Source: Paraescarpia echinospica
Taxonomy: Eukaryota > Annelida > Polychaeta > Sabellida > Siboglinidae
Assembly (NCBI GenBank): GCA_020002185.1
Contig: CM034532.1
Coordinates: forward strand, 24,898,838 to 24,962,837
Direction: 5' to 3'
DNA: 64,000 nt
The notes beneath the pieces are model-generated. The model did no database searches. It had not been told where the DNA came from and saw only the letters and a list, made by a program, of their open reading frames with translations. Below, piece by piece: positions 1 to 12,499 of this stretch; position 1 is the first letter of the stretch; every line of letters begins with the position of its first letter. The translations under genes and the position numbers were made by a program.

Positions 1-53
1 CGTACCTTAGTACAATGAGAAGGTGATCAAAGCCAAGCAAATTCGACGACAGC

Positions 54-1857
54 GTGAACGGAAATGGTGCATCACTTCAAATGCATCGTGAAATGTATAA
101 GACACAGTGCGCACAGGTAAAGAGGACAATAAAAGAAGCCAAGTCTGACTACTATGCTTCTGAGATAGAACAGTGCAGGAGTGACAACAGGCGACTGTAT
201 CGTCTGCTAAATGGACTGCTGCAGCGAAGAAAGTCCCAATATCTACCAGCTAACGACAACATCCAAGATCTCGCAACAAGTTTCTCGAACTTCTTCTCTG
301 CAAACATCGAGACAATTCGTGTGTCTACATTCCATCCAGCACCCTGCGTGTCACAACTTCACTCACTTCCGATTGCGACTACATCAGACATCCGCAGTCT
401 GCTCAACAAGTCACCAACAACATCGTGCGCGCTCGATCCGCTACTAACATGGCTGCTGAAAAAAGTCAGTGACAACTTAGAACCGTTCCTGACACAGCTC
501 GTCAACTCATCTATAGCATCTGGTGTTGTTCCATGCTGCCTGATACATGCTAAAGTCACCCTTGTGCTTAAGAACACAAATCTCGATCAGGACAATATGG
601 ACAGTTATAGACCAATATCAAACCTGCCTTTTGTGTCAAAGCTACTCGAAAGGTACGTTTCTCGTTGTCTGATCGACCACATGACTAATAACAATCTTCT
701 TGAACGATACCAATCAGCCTACAAATCGCATCACTCCACGGACATTGCGCTAGTTCTGGTACATAATGACATCCTCGAGGCGCTAGACCGGCGGTATGGA
801 GTCATCCTGGTTCTACTTGACATGTCGGCCGCCTTCGACACAGTTGACCATGAAATTCTGCTCTGAATGGCTGGTTCCGTGCTGGCATGGATGCGGTCAT
901 ATCTAACCGACAGGTCGCAGTCAGTAAATATACCAGGTGGCGCTTCCAGCAAAACCAGCGTTGCTTGTGGCGTCGCTTAAGGATCGGTGCTGGGGCATCT
1001 GTTGTTTTCTGCGTACACAGCACCTATCGGTGATATCATCAGAAGACACAACCTGAGCTTCCACCTCTACGCGGACGATACCCAGCTATACATCAAATTC
1101 GAGATGTCCGAAACCAACAGAATGTTGTCTCTACGCCGAATTGAGCACTGCAGCAACCACGTCCGCGTGTGGATGGTTGATAATAAAGATGAATGATAAC
1201 AAAACGGTCGCACTTGTGTTAGTATCACGAAACAATCAAGCGAAACACAACATCACCGTGATCAAAATTGGCGACTGCGACATAACGCCAAGTCCTATTG
1301 CCAGAAACATCGGCGTTGTATTCGACTCGGAAATGTCGATGGTCAGTCATGTAAAGCACACGTACTGCGTAGCCTATTATCATCTGAGGAACATTGCGTC
1401 GATCCGATCGTGCCTAACACAGAAAGCCGCAGTTCGTCGTATGTACTATATCGAGTAAATATGTGCAAACTTACGAATATAAACAGGCAAATCAAAGTCT
1501 TGTAATAGGCGCTAAAAACTCGCATCCTATATTCGCTGTGATGTGCTTTTGTACATAATTCCAAAATGATTTAGATGCATTATGGTCTGTCCATTTGAGC
1601 TTGTCATTAGGACCACATATCCAGCTGAAAAAGGCATAAATGTACGATACGTTGGCGTGAGAGAAACGCTGTGATGCAGACACGTTAGGGATAGGGAAGG
1701 GAATCGAGATCGGTATGCTTGCAGACACTCTCTAGTACCTGCTCCACGACTGTGGAATTCACTTTCAAGCGAGAGGAAGACAACCTGTTGCCTTGTGACT
1801 TTCAAAAGACTCTTGAAAACCCATCTTTTCCGGGTTGCTTACACAACATAGGCGCCA
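54..1857 (+). pseudogene. CR1-like non-LTR retrotransposon, broken reverse transcriptase
   Basis: A decayed LINE on the + strand. The stretch 54-866 encodes the linker and the first half of a reverse transcriptase, ending in the palm motif DMSAAFDTVDHEILL directly before a stop codon. The RT continues in other frames: 987-1196 has the catalytic LYADDTQLY box, and 1141-1458 encodes the thumb and C-terminal part. Nucleotides 1719-1850 still encode the typical C-terminal end LLKTHLFRVAY, in a frame broken by stops. The 5' end, including any endonuclease, lies outside the window. RT plus YADD is known from CR1/L2/Jockey-type elements; the CR1-like assignment is an inference from the style of the motifs. 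The copy is certainly dead. Confidence 0.85.
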
Positions 1858-1864
1858 CCAGTCA

Positions 1865-2125
1865 GTTTAGTCAGTTTAGTTATTTTTTTATTATTTATTA
1901 TCTTGTACATGTTTTTCAACTTATTTTACACAATCTTGACTGATTTATTATCAATATGCCTTTAATTTAATTTTAACGATCATCTTTAGCTGTAACTTAA
2001 TTTTTTATATATATATATGTATATATTGTCATTTATTTTAATTAATTTAATACTATTACTTTTACGTAGCTTATTAATGTTCTGCATATATATATATATT
2101 TATATATATATATATCTTCTTCTTC
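1865..2125. repeat. AT-rich stretch with (TA)n tracts
   Basis: Very AT-rich sequence between two LINE fragments, with two short TATATA runs near 2007-2025 and 2087-2115. No coding signal is visible. It probably represents the 3' tail and flanks of the adjoining LINEs. Confidence 0.6.
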
Positions 2126-2129
2126 TTCC

Positions 2130-4217
2130 CCTTGCTCCCTTGCGGGGTGGGGTCCACTTCACTTGGTAGTTTCTTCTACTTTTCTTGTCAGTTCTGTCCA
2201 CCTCTCTCTCTCTCGTCCGCAATTGCCATCCATTCATGGCTGTTCACGCCATCCCTCCCCAGGTCTCGTTTTATGCTGTCGTTCCATCTCAGCCTTGGTC
2301 TTCCTCTCCTTCGTCTGCCACCCTCTTCTACTTTCCACGCTCTTTTCGCCAGTCTGCCTTCACCCATTCTATGTACATGTCCCGCCCATCTCATTCTGTT
2401 ACCGGCTACTTTCCTCTTTAAATATTTTTTCATTCCAATCTCCTCTCTTAATACCTTCATCTTACTTCTACCATCTCGTGTTACTCTACATATTCTTCTG
2501 ACCCAGTAATTTTCTGCCACCTGTAGTTTCTCCTCCTATCTCTCTGTCAATGGCAGTGTTCCCAACCCATATATACTGGCTGGTACAACGCAGGCTTCTA
2601 ACACTTTTCCTTTCAGTTGTTTCTTCAGTTTTCTGTCCCACATAATGCCTTCCACCCTCTTCCATGATGCTGTTCCTGCTTTCACCCTCCTCTGTATTTC
2701 TTTACTACTCCTTCCATCCTCACACACTGTACCGCCCAGGTATACAGATTCATTCGGAGGCCGTGTTTTCTGAAGGTATCACTCCATTCTTGCAAAGCTT
2801 TATGTAGTTCCTCTTTGTTATCAGCCACCACTGCTAGGTCGTCTGCATACAGTATCTTCTTAAGTTCTTCCTGCTCCGATATCTTTCCACTGATCAGGTT
2901 CATCACCATAATGAAAAACAGGGGACTCAAGGCACTTCCCTGTCTGAGTCCTACTTCCACTCTAAATTGTTCCGATGTTTCTCCTTCGACTCTCACTACC
3001 GCTGTTGTCTCCTTGTACATTTCCTTCACCATTCTGGCTTCTGCTCTCCAACCTCCATCCATCTCATGACTGCAAATGCGAGTTCTCTCGGCACGGTGTC
3101 AAATGCCTTCTCCAGATCTACAAAACCGAACGCTACATCCTTTTTAAATTCTCTCTTCTTCTCGATAATTTGTCTGATGGCAAACAATCCATCACCTGTT
3201 CCTCTCCCTTTCCTAAATCCCAGCTGATTCTCTCCGATTTTGCTCTCCACTGAAAGCCTCAACCTAGCATCCAGTATCCTTTCCAACAATTCCAGGGCTT
3301 GACTCAGTAATGTTATGCCTCTGTATCTCCCTGGGTCATGGATGTCCCCTTTCCCCTTCCATATCGGCACAATCACTTCTCTTCGCCACTCTGCTGGTAT
3401 CTCTCCTGCTGTGAAGCACACATTAAACAGCCTCGTCGGCCACTTGATTCCAACTAGTCTGTTTACTTTCACCATTTCCACAGAGTGTTCATCCACTCCT
3501 ACAGCCTTTCCAGTTTTCATCTTCTTTACTGCATTCTCCACCTCTTCTTCTGTTATTGTCCTCACCTCCAGCTCTCTCCTTACGATATGAGGTATCCCTA
3601 TCTCATATTCTTCCTCCGGATTTAGTAGTTTCTTTAAGTACTTTTCCCAAACACCCAGCATTTGTTTTGCTCCAGTGACCAGTGTCTCGTCGCTTCTCTT
3701 CATTGCTGATGTTCGTATAGTATCTTTGCTGTCTCTATCTCTATCCCTGGCAAGTTTGAAGATCAGTTTTTTCCCTCAATCTTCTTCAATCTTATCACAT
3801 AATTCCTGCTGTTTATCATCTCTTGATTTAGCAACTGCCTTATTTGCTGCCTTTTTCTTCTCCCGGTACTTCTGCTTTTCTTCATCACTCGCTACTTCCA
3901 CACACCCCAGTGCCTCCTTTTTTTCTCGTATTGCTTGTTCAACTTCCTGGTTCCACCACCACTGTTCTTTCTTCTTTCGATTTTGTGTCGTCTTTCGTGA
4001 TGTTCGGCCACGTATCTCCTCAGCTGTACTAACAAAGCCTTCCTTAAGTGCTTTCCACTCTGATTCCACACCCTCCCTTTATTCTTGGAGTAGCCTCAAC
4101 TTCCTCTTTACTTCGGTTTTGTATTGGGCCATCACTCGTCCTTCACATTTCCACCATTTTATTACCTGTCTTTGTTTCTTCCTTCCCTGTTTGCTTCTTC
4201 CTATCCACATTTCATAA
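2130..4217 (-). pseudogene. RTE-like non-LTR retrotransposon, frameshifted
   Basis: A LINE read on the - strand from about 4217 to 2130. In order it shows a lysine-rich linker after the endonuclease (4069-3776), the RT fingers and palm (3703-3026, with VDLEKAFDTVPREL), the catalytic box ILYADDLAVVADN (3062-2682), the thumb (2727-2536) and the C-terminal tail with MRWAGHVHRM and GRPRLRWNDSIKRDL (2520-2188). These blocks lie in different frames, so several indels have accumulated. The endonuclease domain is missing upstream of 4217, where (TA)n repeats begin, so the copy is probably 5'-truncated. The C-terminal GRPRxRW motif is typical of RTE-like elements. Confidence 0.85.
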
Positions 4218-4228
4218 ACCACTGGTTT

Positions 4229-4273
4229 ATATATATATATATATACATGTATATATATATATATACATATATG

Positions 4274-4321
<48 letters not shown>
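4229..4321. repeat. (TA)n microsatellite
   Basis: About 90 bp of TA dinucleotides with a few TACA and TGTA interruptions, between two LINE-derived segments. Confidence 0.95.
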
Positions 4322-4323
<2 letters not shown>

Positions 4324-4402
4324 GATGTATTCTAAGCGCCTCCGAATGGATTTATCTAGATTTATGGCGCTATATAAGTGTTCTTCTTCTTATTATTATT
4401 AA
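4322..4402 (+). repeat. LINE/SINE 3' tail ending in (ATT)n
   Basis: A short segment containing GGCGCTATATAAGTG followed by CTT and ATT triplets. This is the usual form of a CR1- or SINE-type retroelement 3' end in invertebrate genomes. No body of the element is left upstream of the (TA)n run. Confidence 0.55.
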
Positions 4403-4417
4403 ATATGTTATACTATC

Positions 4418-4745
4418 AACTTGCACGGCTGAGAGTTTCTTGTCCTATGACACGGCTGACAGTGGCGTATCCTAACACATGGCTGATAGTGCCGTGTCCT
4501 AACACACAGCGAACAGTTCCTTGTTCTGACACCCGGCTGACAGTGTCGTGTCCTAACACGCGGCTGCTAATGTCGTGTCTTAACACACGGCTGACAGTGT
4601 CGTGTCCTAACATACGGCTGGCAATGCCGTGACCTAACATACAGCTGACAGTGCCTTGCCCTAACACACCGCTGACAGTGTTGTGTCCTATCAAACAACT
4701 GACAGTGTCTTGTCCTAACACTCGGCTGACAGTGCCGTACACTAG
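4418..4745 (-). repeat. Minisatellite, ~27-bp unit (left arm)
   Basis: About 12 degenerate copies of a unit built on CTGACAGTGTCGTGTCCTAA. It is the inverted counterpart of the larger array at 7690-8655. Confidence 0.9.
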
Positions 4746-6479
4746 CTACAAGACGGCATACGACAGCAGACCTATTCGTTTGATTACCACCTAAACGTCT
4801 TTGAGCACCCATCCAATCTGCGCGACTGCAATTACTTATTTCACGTTACATCCACATTGCCTGTTGCCAGGTACTTTATTGTACAGCTGGGTGAACTGAG
4901 CCAACGTGGAATGGACGAAATTTTAATTGTACGAGCTTTGAAACGACAGCAAGAGGATTCAAAATTGCGTTACCCCGATTGGAAGTCGGATGTTCTAAAT
5001 ACTAAGCCACCGAGCTCAACACAGTCACGTGATACCATGCCCGGTATTCTCCCAGTTCAACTAGCTATAAGTCTACATGTTTGTTTTGTATGTTTCAAAA
5101 CAATATGCTACATTGGTATACGCTTTAGTTATGTTCAGTGTACGTCTTGAGAATGTCTTAAGTGTGCGTTGCAAACAATATCTATTTTACCTTCCATCAA
5201 AAATCTGCCAACAAACTGTGTCAACGCTGTCTCCTTTGAGCAAATCTAGGATCCACATGTACCAGACCAAACACATTGACATGTGTCCACATTATTAGTT
5301 ATTACCCTGTTGTTCTATAACCATACCACCGTTGATCATTGACAGTGCACTCAATAAAAACCTTTTAACTCCCATACCTACAACGTGCAGCGGTAGTATA
5401 CTTATTTTGTTTTATGGCCTGAATTCTAGAAGTGACCGTCCGTGCTATGCTACGACGTGTCGTCTGTACTAATGGTCTAAATATTGAAGTAACCTCCACC
5501 TTCTGTCAATGTAAGTACCTGCATGTTCATTCGATACATCGGTCTACCCACGCATGGGGTCTAAGTAAATATAGTTCATGCCCATTGAATTGCAGGCGTA
5601 GCCAATGTCACTGGCATTAACTAATGTGAAAGTGACCTAAACTATATTGGGTGAGTATGTAGAAGGGTTCGATTACCAGTATAACTGAGTGTTTAACTAT
5701 AACTCTGCTACTATATAATATATCCCGTACCATAGTTGGTTCGGTGTAACTTAGTAATTGGTTGTTCGGTGGCGCCACCGATGCATGAGACATGTAGTCA
5801 GATTGCAACTTTAACCGTATCTACTTCAAAGCAAACACGCTACTTTTTGTTGGAATCTGCCTATCATTAAAAGTATTTGCGCATCGGTCGCGATCAGTTT
5901 TTCATTCGAATATGTTCTTGTGTGAGGAAAGTAAGAATCAGTACGTTATCACGATGTTTACATTTGAGGAAAATCCGCATTAATACATGATAGCCATACA
6001 GTCGTATTCCCCCCTTTAAACATGCGCGCGCGTATGAGTTTCCATGCGCTTATCAATCGCATTCATCGAGCGAGAACAATCCGCCCGTTAACATTTGCGT
6101 TGATAGGCATAAAAATGACGCTGGAGCAACAGAGAATATCAAAGGGAGACCTGGCTCGCAACTGCGACACGGTCCACTGACACTGTACCATAAATTATTC
6201 ACGCTTAACAGAATTGAGTGTCTGCGCTCGGTGCTACAGTGTAGCTAATAATAATAGCTGAACAAAGCCGTCGTCGAAGCCGCACCAGGAACTACACGGA
6301 TATCGTCAACGAAGGGACGAAGACTGATAAAATTGATTCAAGAGTCGGTGTTAAAATTACCGGTTCATCTTGACCAGTCCCCTGCCGGTTTCTACAGCGG
6401 CGTGTGGCCACTCATTGCTCGTGAGTGAGTTAGTGAATGAGTGAGTGAGTGAGTCATTGTGGTATCATTCAGTCTTTAC

Positions 6480-6640
6480 ACCGTAATTACTGAAATTTCT
6501 CCCGCGGGGCTCGTGTTAGAATGACATGAGGTCCGTTTGCACAGAAGCCTCTTTGTAACGAGCATTCGTAATTGATAATCCGCTCTCATTTCCGGCAAGA
6601 TCGTTTCGTTTCGTTTCGTTATTAAACCTACACTGAACTC
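6480..6640 (+). repeat. Dispersed repeat, copy 1
   Basis: About 160 bp that recurs inverted at 63820-63990. Shared landmarks are GCCTCTTTGTAACGA, the CATTTCCGGCA block and a short run of TTTCG units followed by TATTAAACC. Element type unknown. Confidence 0.75.
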
Positions 6641-6762
6641 TCACGAAAAACTTTTTTTTGCAGGCTAAAGTATCTTAGCTACTTTATGTTAATATTTATT
6701 ATATGTTTGGTAGATTGTTTACTTGCTACAGCTGAATGATGTTGATATTTATCTTAAGTAAG

Positions 6763-6860
6763 CGATGTGTGTGTGTGTGTGTGTGTGCGTGTGTGTGTGC
6801 GTGTGCATGTGTGCGTGTGTGCGTGTGTGCGTCTGTGCGTGTGTGCGTGTGTGTATGTGT
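6763..6860. repeat. (GT)n microsatellite
   Basis: GT dinucleotides with GTGC interruptions in the centre of the foldback element. Confidence 0.95.
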
Positions 6861-7689
6861 TTATTTATATTATTTTAACATTGTACATAATTTGCTTTAA
6901 TCTACTGATGTTCAGTATATTATTTTTAATGTATTTTATATGTATGTTATCTATCCAAATGTACCCAACGTCATACGTATAATCGTTAATGTCTATTTCA
7001 TTGCGCAGATGACGTAGTTTTTCTTGAATAATTGGTCAGATAATTATTCGCTGTCACGATCTTTGATTAAATATTGTCTACTAGAATCGGGCGCACATGA
7101 GGTTCAACAGTGATGTGGTTATAGAACAACATAGTAATAACTAGAAATGTGCACACATGTCAAGGTGGTTGGTCTGGTTCATGTGGATCTTACGTTTGCT
7201 CAAAACAGACAGCGTTGACAGAGTTTGTTGACAGATTTTTTTGTTGGAAGGAAACATGTAGATATTGTTTGCAATGAACACTTAAGACATTATCAAGACG
7301 TACACTCAACATAACTAAATCGTATTCCATTCCATATTGTTTTCAAACAGACAAAACAAACATGTCGTAGACGTATAGCCAATTGAACTGGGGGAACACC
7401 AGGCACGATATCACGTGACTGTGTTGGGCGCGGTTGCGTAGCATTTAAAACATCCAATCGTGGTAACCCGATTTTGAATCCTGTTGCTGTCGTTTAAAAC
7501 CTTGTGCAGTTTTTATTTTGTCCACTCCACGTTGACTCAGTTCACCCAGCTGTACAATAAAGAACCTGGCAACAGGCAACGGTGGACATTACGTGAAAGA
7601 AGTCATTATAGCCGTGCAGATTGGTTGGGTGCTCAAAGAAGTCGAGGTAGTGGTCAAACCAATAGGTCTGCTATCGTATGACGTCGTGA

Positions 7690-8655
7690 AGCTAGAGCAC
7701 GGCACCGTCAGCCGTGTACTAGGACACGGCACTGTCAGACGTGTGCTAGGACATGGAACTGTCAGTTGTGTGTTAGGACACGGCACTGTCAGCCGTTTGT
7801 TAGGACACGGCACTTTCAGCCTTGTTTTAGAACACGACACTGTCAGCCGTGTGTTAGGACAAGGTACTGTCAGTTGTGTATTAGAACAAAGCACTGTCAG
7901 TTGTGTTAGGACACGGCATTGTCAGTTGTGCGTTAGGAGAAGGCACTGTCAGCCGGGTGTTAGAACAATGAACTGTTGAACGGTTAGCTGTGTGTTTGGA
8001 CACGACAGTGTCAGCCGTGTTTTAGAACAAGGAACTGTTAGCTGTGTGTTAGGACATTACACTACCAGCTGTGTGTTAGGATACGACACTGTCAACCGTG
8101 TTAGGACATGACACCGTCAGCCGGATGTTAGGACACGACACTATCAGCTGTGTTTTAGAACAAGGAACTTTTTGTTGTGTGTTAGGACATGACACTATCA
8201 GCCGTGTGTTAGTACACGACACTGTTACCCGTTTGGTAAGATATGACATTATCAGCTGTGTGTTAGGACACGACACTGTCAGCCGTGTTGTAAGACATGA
8301 TACTCTCAATAGTGTGTTAAGACATGACACTGTCAACCTTGTTTTAGAACAAGGAACTGTTAGCTGTGTGTTAGGACACGGCACTATCAGCTGTGTGCAG
8401 GTATACGACACTGTCAGCCGTGTTAGGACATGACACTGTCAGCCGTATATTAGGACACAATATTGTCAGTCGTGTATTAGAACACGGCACTGTCAGCCGT
8501 CTATTAGGACACGACACTGTCAGCCGTGTTTTAGGATACGACATTGCAGCCGTGTGTTAGGACAGGGCACTGTCTGTCGTTTGTTGGAACACGACAATGT
8601 TACCGTGTGTTAAGACAGGACACTGTCAGTTGTGTGTTAGCCCACGCCACGGTGC
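7690..8655 (+). repeat. Minisatellite, ~27-bp unit (right arm)
   Basis: About 35 degenerate copies of a unit of the form GTCAGCCGTGTGTTAGGACA, in the opposite orientation to the 4418-4745 array. The array is about three times longer than its partner, so the arms changed length after the inversion formed. Open frames across it are periodicity artefacts. Confidence 0.9.
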
Positions 8656-8659
8656 AACA

Positions 8660-9275
8660 GGACTTCCGCGTGGATACTCACCGCACTGTTCAGAACGTCA
8701 GCACCCTGTCACAGTTATTCAGTATTTCACCCACCGCGTCAAGGTAACTTTGTAATACGCATCGAGCCTTTGTTCTGCTCACCTATAGAAAACGCTCCTC
8801 TACAAAAACGGTCCAATCCTCCACGTGTATGCATTGGGCGGAAACACCCGACACCCCTCCCGCGGCTGCGGCTGCTGTGAAGTATTAAATTGTGAGATCG
8901 GTTGTGTTTACTCCGGGCGGCAATAGCAAGAGCGCTAGCTTTCGCACAGCCGTGACACGCTACCATCTTGCCAGTGTGTTCGTCTCGGAAATAATACGTC
9001 CATCTCAACCCTTCTTTCGAGTGATGTACAACAGGTATGTACGCACGGTTCACTGCAATTGTCATCGCGTTAACAGTTGTTTCATGCGACGCCAGAATAT
9101 CATTTATTTTTGTTTAAAATCGATGCCAAGGCAGTACGGGGCGTTAAAATTTATCATAGAACTACTATTAGCGAATACATGCGAGACGCGTGTTGGGAAT
9201 GTGCAATACTGTGCCAAAAATGACATGAATCCAGTGTGTTTGCGATGTTTGCTATTTGAAAAAACGTTTGCCTAA
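8660..9275. other. No recognised feature
   Basis: Mixed-composition sequence. Open frames up to 127 codons exist on both strands, but none shows a recognisable domain or splice structure. Confidence 0.5.
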
Positions 9276-9279
9276 AGGT

Positions 9280-10400
9280 ACATAATCGGTGGCTGTTTCA
9301 CGCCCTGTCAACATTATCATGTTATTTAAATACTAGCAAGGGGTTACTTGATCATGAAGCTAGGGCAAAGCTCAATTGCGTTCGTTATGGTAAGAGTAAA
9401 TATTACCTTTGGGGATCGTCTCAAATCTTGGGGGATTACCTGTACGTAATATTGTTAATAATAAATGTTTTTGAGAATAGCACATTTTCTTGCTAGTTCA
9501 AAACGCTTTTCATAAAATTATGGGACAAAAACACACTATGCCCATCTATCTAGCTCTATAAAACTATACATATAAAAACAATAAAACCTTAAACATTTAT
9601 AAACTGTGCTAAAACTATAAACAGAATAATTTTAATGTTAACTATGTTAAAACATTGACATAAAAAACTAACCACCATAAATGCAATCATAGGATTAGTT
9701 TACCTAAACGTTAGAATAAACTTAATAAGAATGTTTCGGCCAGAATGTAAGTAAATTGTATGATTCAGAAGGAAACGTTCAGCCTTAAGCAGTCAGCTGT
9801 TCCGGCTGCAATGTGTTTTGCGGAAAAGGAAGATTTTGTTTGTCCTTCTTGAATGCCGCCACCGAACTAGACAGTCTAATTGTTAGTGGCAACGCATTTC
9901 AGAGAAGAGGTGCGACTACAAAGATTGGAGTGGCCGCCATATCTACTCGTCTTTTTTTACAGCGGACCGCAGCGAACTTGTGGTGCGTAACAACGTAACG
10001 GTAAATTAAATACCGTGCGGCCTTGTCGCTTAAGCACATATAGACAAGCAGGATAATCTTAATTTAAGCTCTACCCTACGGTGGACGGACAACCAGTGTG
10101 AAATCCAAAGATATGTTCTCTAGGGATGTGTACTTGATGATCCGGGCAGCCAAGTTTTGCACATGTTGTAGTCAAATGAATAAGTAAGGTGACACACCTT
10201 TCCAAACAACCGCTCAGACTACATGAAATCGAAAGAAATTAACCTCATACCTCCTTCACTGTAAACGTCACAACATTGACATTTGCCTGTAGCCTTTGCA
10301 CACCAGGGATGGTTCAGTTTTTAAGGGTGATTCACGTTGTTCTTTTCTTGTTCTGAAATATGTGTGATAAAAAACTTGAAAGGGGAGAATTGTTTGTTTT
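9280..10400 (-). pseudogene. LINE 3' end (RT C-terminus plus 3' UTR)
   Basis: Read on the - strand, 10270-9800 encodes the degraded C-terminus of a CR1/L2-type RT, with blocks such as KIILLVYMCLSDKAARYLI and HHKFAAVRCKK separated by stops. The stretch to 9280 is its AT-rich 3' UTR. The same sequence recurs inverted in two pieces, 61080-61740 and 53660-54010, which shows a dispersed family. The adjoining (CA)n array is part of the repeat in both places. Confidence 0.7.
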
Positions 10401-10423
10401 TTCGAGCCAAACACATACGCACA

Positions 10424-10640
<217 letters not shown>

Positions 10641-11155
10641 ACAGTTTGGACGGTCCTAAATGTCTAGTAAAATCACATCTAACAGCCACCAAACTGTCCA
10701 GTTATGGCGTCCAGATTGAAGCCAATTTGCATTAATATTTAAAATGTTCTACAGTGGCGGTGGAGTTGCATTTCCCGTCGATTCGCGATGTCGACCACAC
10801 GACTAGCGACCAATACATGATGGTTTACGTTGCTTAGGGTCGTAGCGAAGGATCTGCGTCATCCACTTACACTACAATAATAATGCGTTAACCCTAACCC
10901 TAGCACACACGCGAGTTGCACCATAAATTCGATAGCGTCTAGTCCGGCGTGTATAAATAACCGTCTGTGTTGCAGAAACAGTGTGACAGAGTCTATATTT
11001 CATTAGTTACGATCGGCACTAATTCAAAACACGCTAGATAATGCACAATGCAAGGGTCGGTCTCAAAACAAATAAGTGATGTGTTTGGGTGATTAGCAGC
11101 TGGTTCGTTTAGCGATATTTTCAAGCGTTTCGTCTCAACGAAAATCAATTGATTG
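10641..11155. other. No recognised feature
   Basis: Unique-looking sequence without a coding signal. A two-unit TAACCC run at about 10890 is too short to be called telomeric. Confidence 0.5.
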
Positions 11156-11199
11156 GGAAGGGTGACACCCCATTCCAAACAGACACATCCTCTTTTCTT

Positions 11200-11350
11200 G
11201 GCCACCAAATTATTATATGTACATATATATATATATATACAATATTATGTGTGTGTGTGCGTGTGTGTGTGTGCGCGTGTGTTTGCTTGTGTGTGCGTGT
11301 GTGTGGGTGTGTTTGAGTGTGTGTGGTGTGTTTCTGCATGTGCGTGTGCA
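11200..11350. repeat. (TA)n/(GT)n microsatellite with a shared flank
   Basis: A short TA run followed by about 110 bp of GT-rich repeat. Its left flank, CTTTTCTTGGCCACCAAATT, is found again beside the GT array at about 53540 in the same orientation, so the array travels within a dispersed repeat. Confidence 0.85.
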
Positions 11351-11399
11351 TACTTGCGCTGGTATTCCACTCCCCGATATATGATATGTTGAGACATAT

Positions 11400-12480
11400 G
11401 GCATTTATTTGTGGGTGTACGGGCTGATGTTATGCCTAAAACACTACACCACCCTACAAGGTCACGAGTGCCTACTTTTCAAGCAAACACATCAAAGTAA
11501 CATTTAACAGCATTACAATGTTCTGTTGCTGTTATGACTCCAATTAACTACTTGAATTACCTCCCGGTATGCACTAACTTATCAACACCTAATTTGCCAT
11601 TCTATTCTGACCCGTTTCGGACTTGCTCTTATTTTTGCCCAATCCACGTCCACATCCTGTGGATGCACAAATACCTTTTTGACAACAAATGACAGTAATG
11701 TAAAGCTGTGACATTCTTATCGTATTGCATAGTGTTTACTACTGTGACACCGACGAACAGTATTAAAGTACATTCGGAGCCAAATGGCATCTCTCTGTGG
11801 ATGCATATGTTAAATTCTTGGCCAAAACATTACCACACCCTCTAAGGTTGCGAGTGACTATTTTGTTAAATAGGTACATAGTGACATGTACTATGTTACA
11901 AAGAACCCTCTTGTCGAAATTAAATTGATTGATGTTGTTATGAAACTCATTGGCATCGCTTCTGGTCATTTGGATCCGTTATGTACTTCTTTATGGGTGG
12001 AGATATTGATTTCCTGGCAAAACATGTAACCACCCAGTAAGGCCGTAAGAGCTTTTTTGTCTTTATAATATACGTATTTAGACACCAGTGGAAACGTTTA
12101 GCAAAATGAAGTAGTTTTTGGCTGTTGTGGTGCCTTTCGATATATTATTCCCAGTCATATTGAGTCATTTCGCACCTTTCGTTACTGAAAAAACATTAAA
12201 TTATAGTCAATCCAGTCTCTGTAAAGTAACAAGTTTCGTTTTGACCCCACAATACATGTTAACCACAAATGTAAAGCTTTCATGCAAAATCGGGAGTGTC
12301 TTTTTTACTCACAAAATACACCTATGTTAAGATACCGATGTCAAGATTTAGGCAAATACAACTAATTCGGATGCAAGATACGTTTTATGACAAATCAAAT
12401 ACTGTTTTGACATTGTTATTAGAAAAATAAACAAGTTATGGCCCAACAGAACATCTTGTTATTTCAAAAATAAAAATTCC
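11400..12480 (+). repeat. Diverged ~200-bp satellite block, copy 1
   Basis: Internal subrepeats of roughly 200-230 bp each carry a block like GATTTCCTGGCAAAACAT followed by a block like AAGGTTGCGAGTGAC (near 11450, 11820, 12030 and 12280). The entire stretch is present in inverted orientation at 51830-53050, roughly 80% identical by eye, with one extra subrepeat there. No coding potential. Confidence 0.75.
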
Positions 12481-12499
12481 ATTATCTAAACTCCAAAAT

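Larger units (their letters stand above)
4410..8655. mobile_element. Foldback-type element with long inverted arms
   Basis: The segments 4410-5340 and 7105-8655 are inverted copies of each other. Each arm has an outer minisatellite (unit about 27 bp) and an inner unique part. For example, the left-arm motif GTACAGCTGGGTGAACTGAG (about 4880) recurs inverted near 7550, and the order is mirrored through to about 5335 and 7110. By eye the inner parts are roughly 80% identical. The 1.75-kb centre (5340-7105) has no convincing coding sequence but holds a (GT)n array and a dispersed repeat. Long arms built from internal tandem repeats define foldback-like DNA transposons; transposition is inferred, as no transposase and no clear target duplication are visible. 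Confidence 0.7.

Noticed and set aside
10885..10905. Telomere-like TAACCCTAACCCTA
   Set aside because: Only about two units, with no array and no other terminal features.
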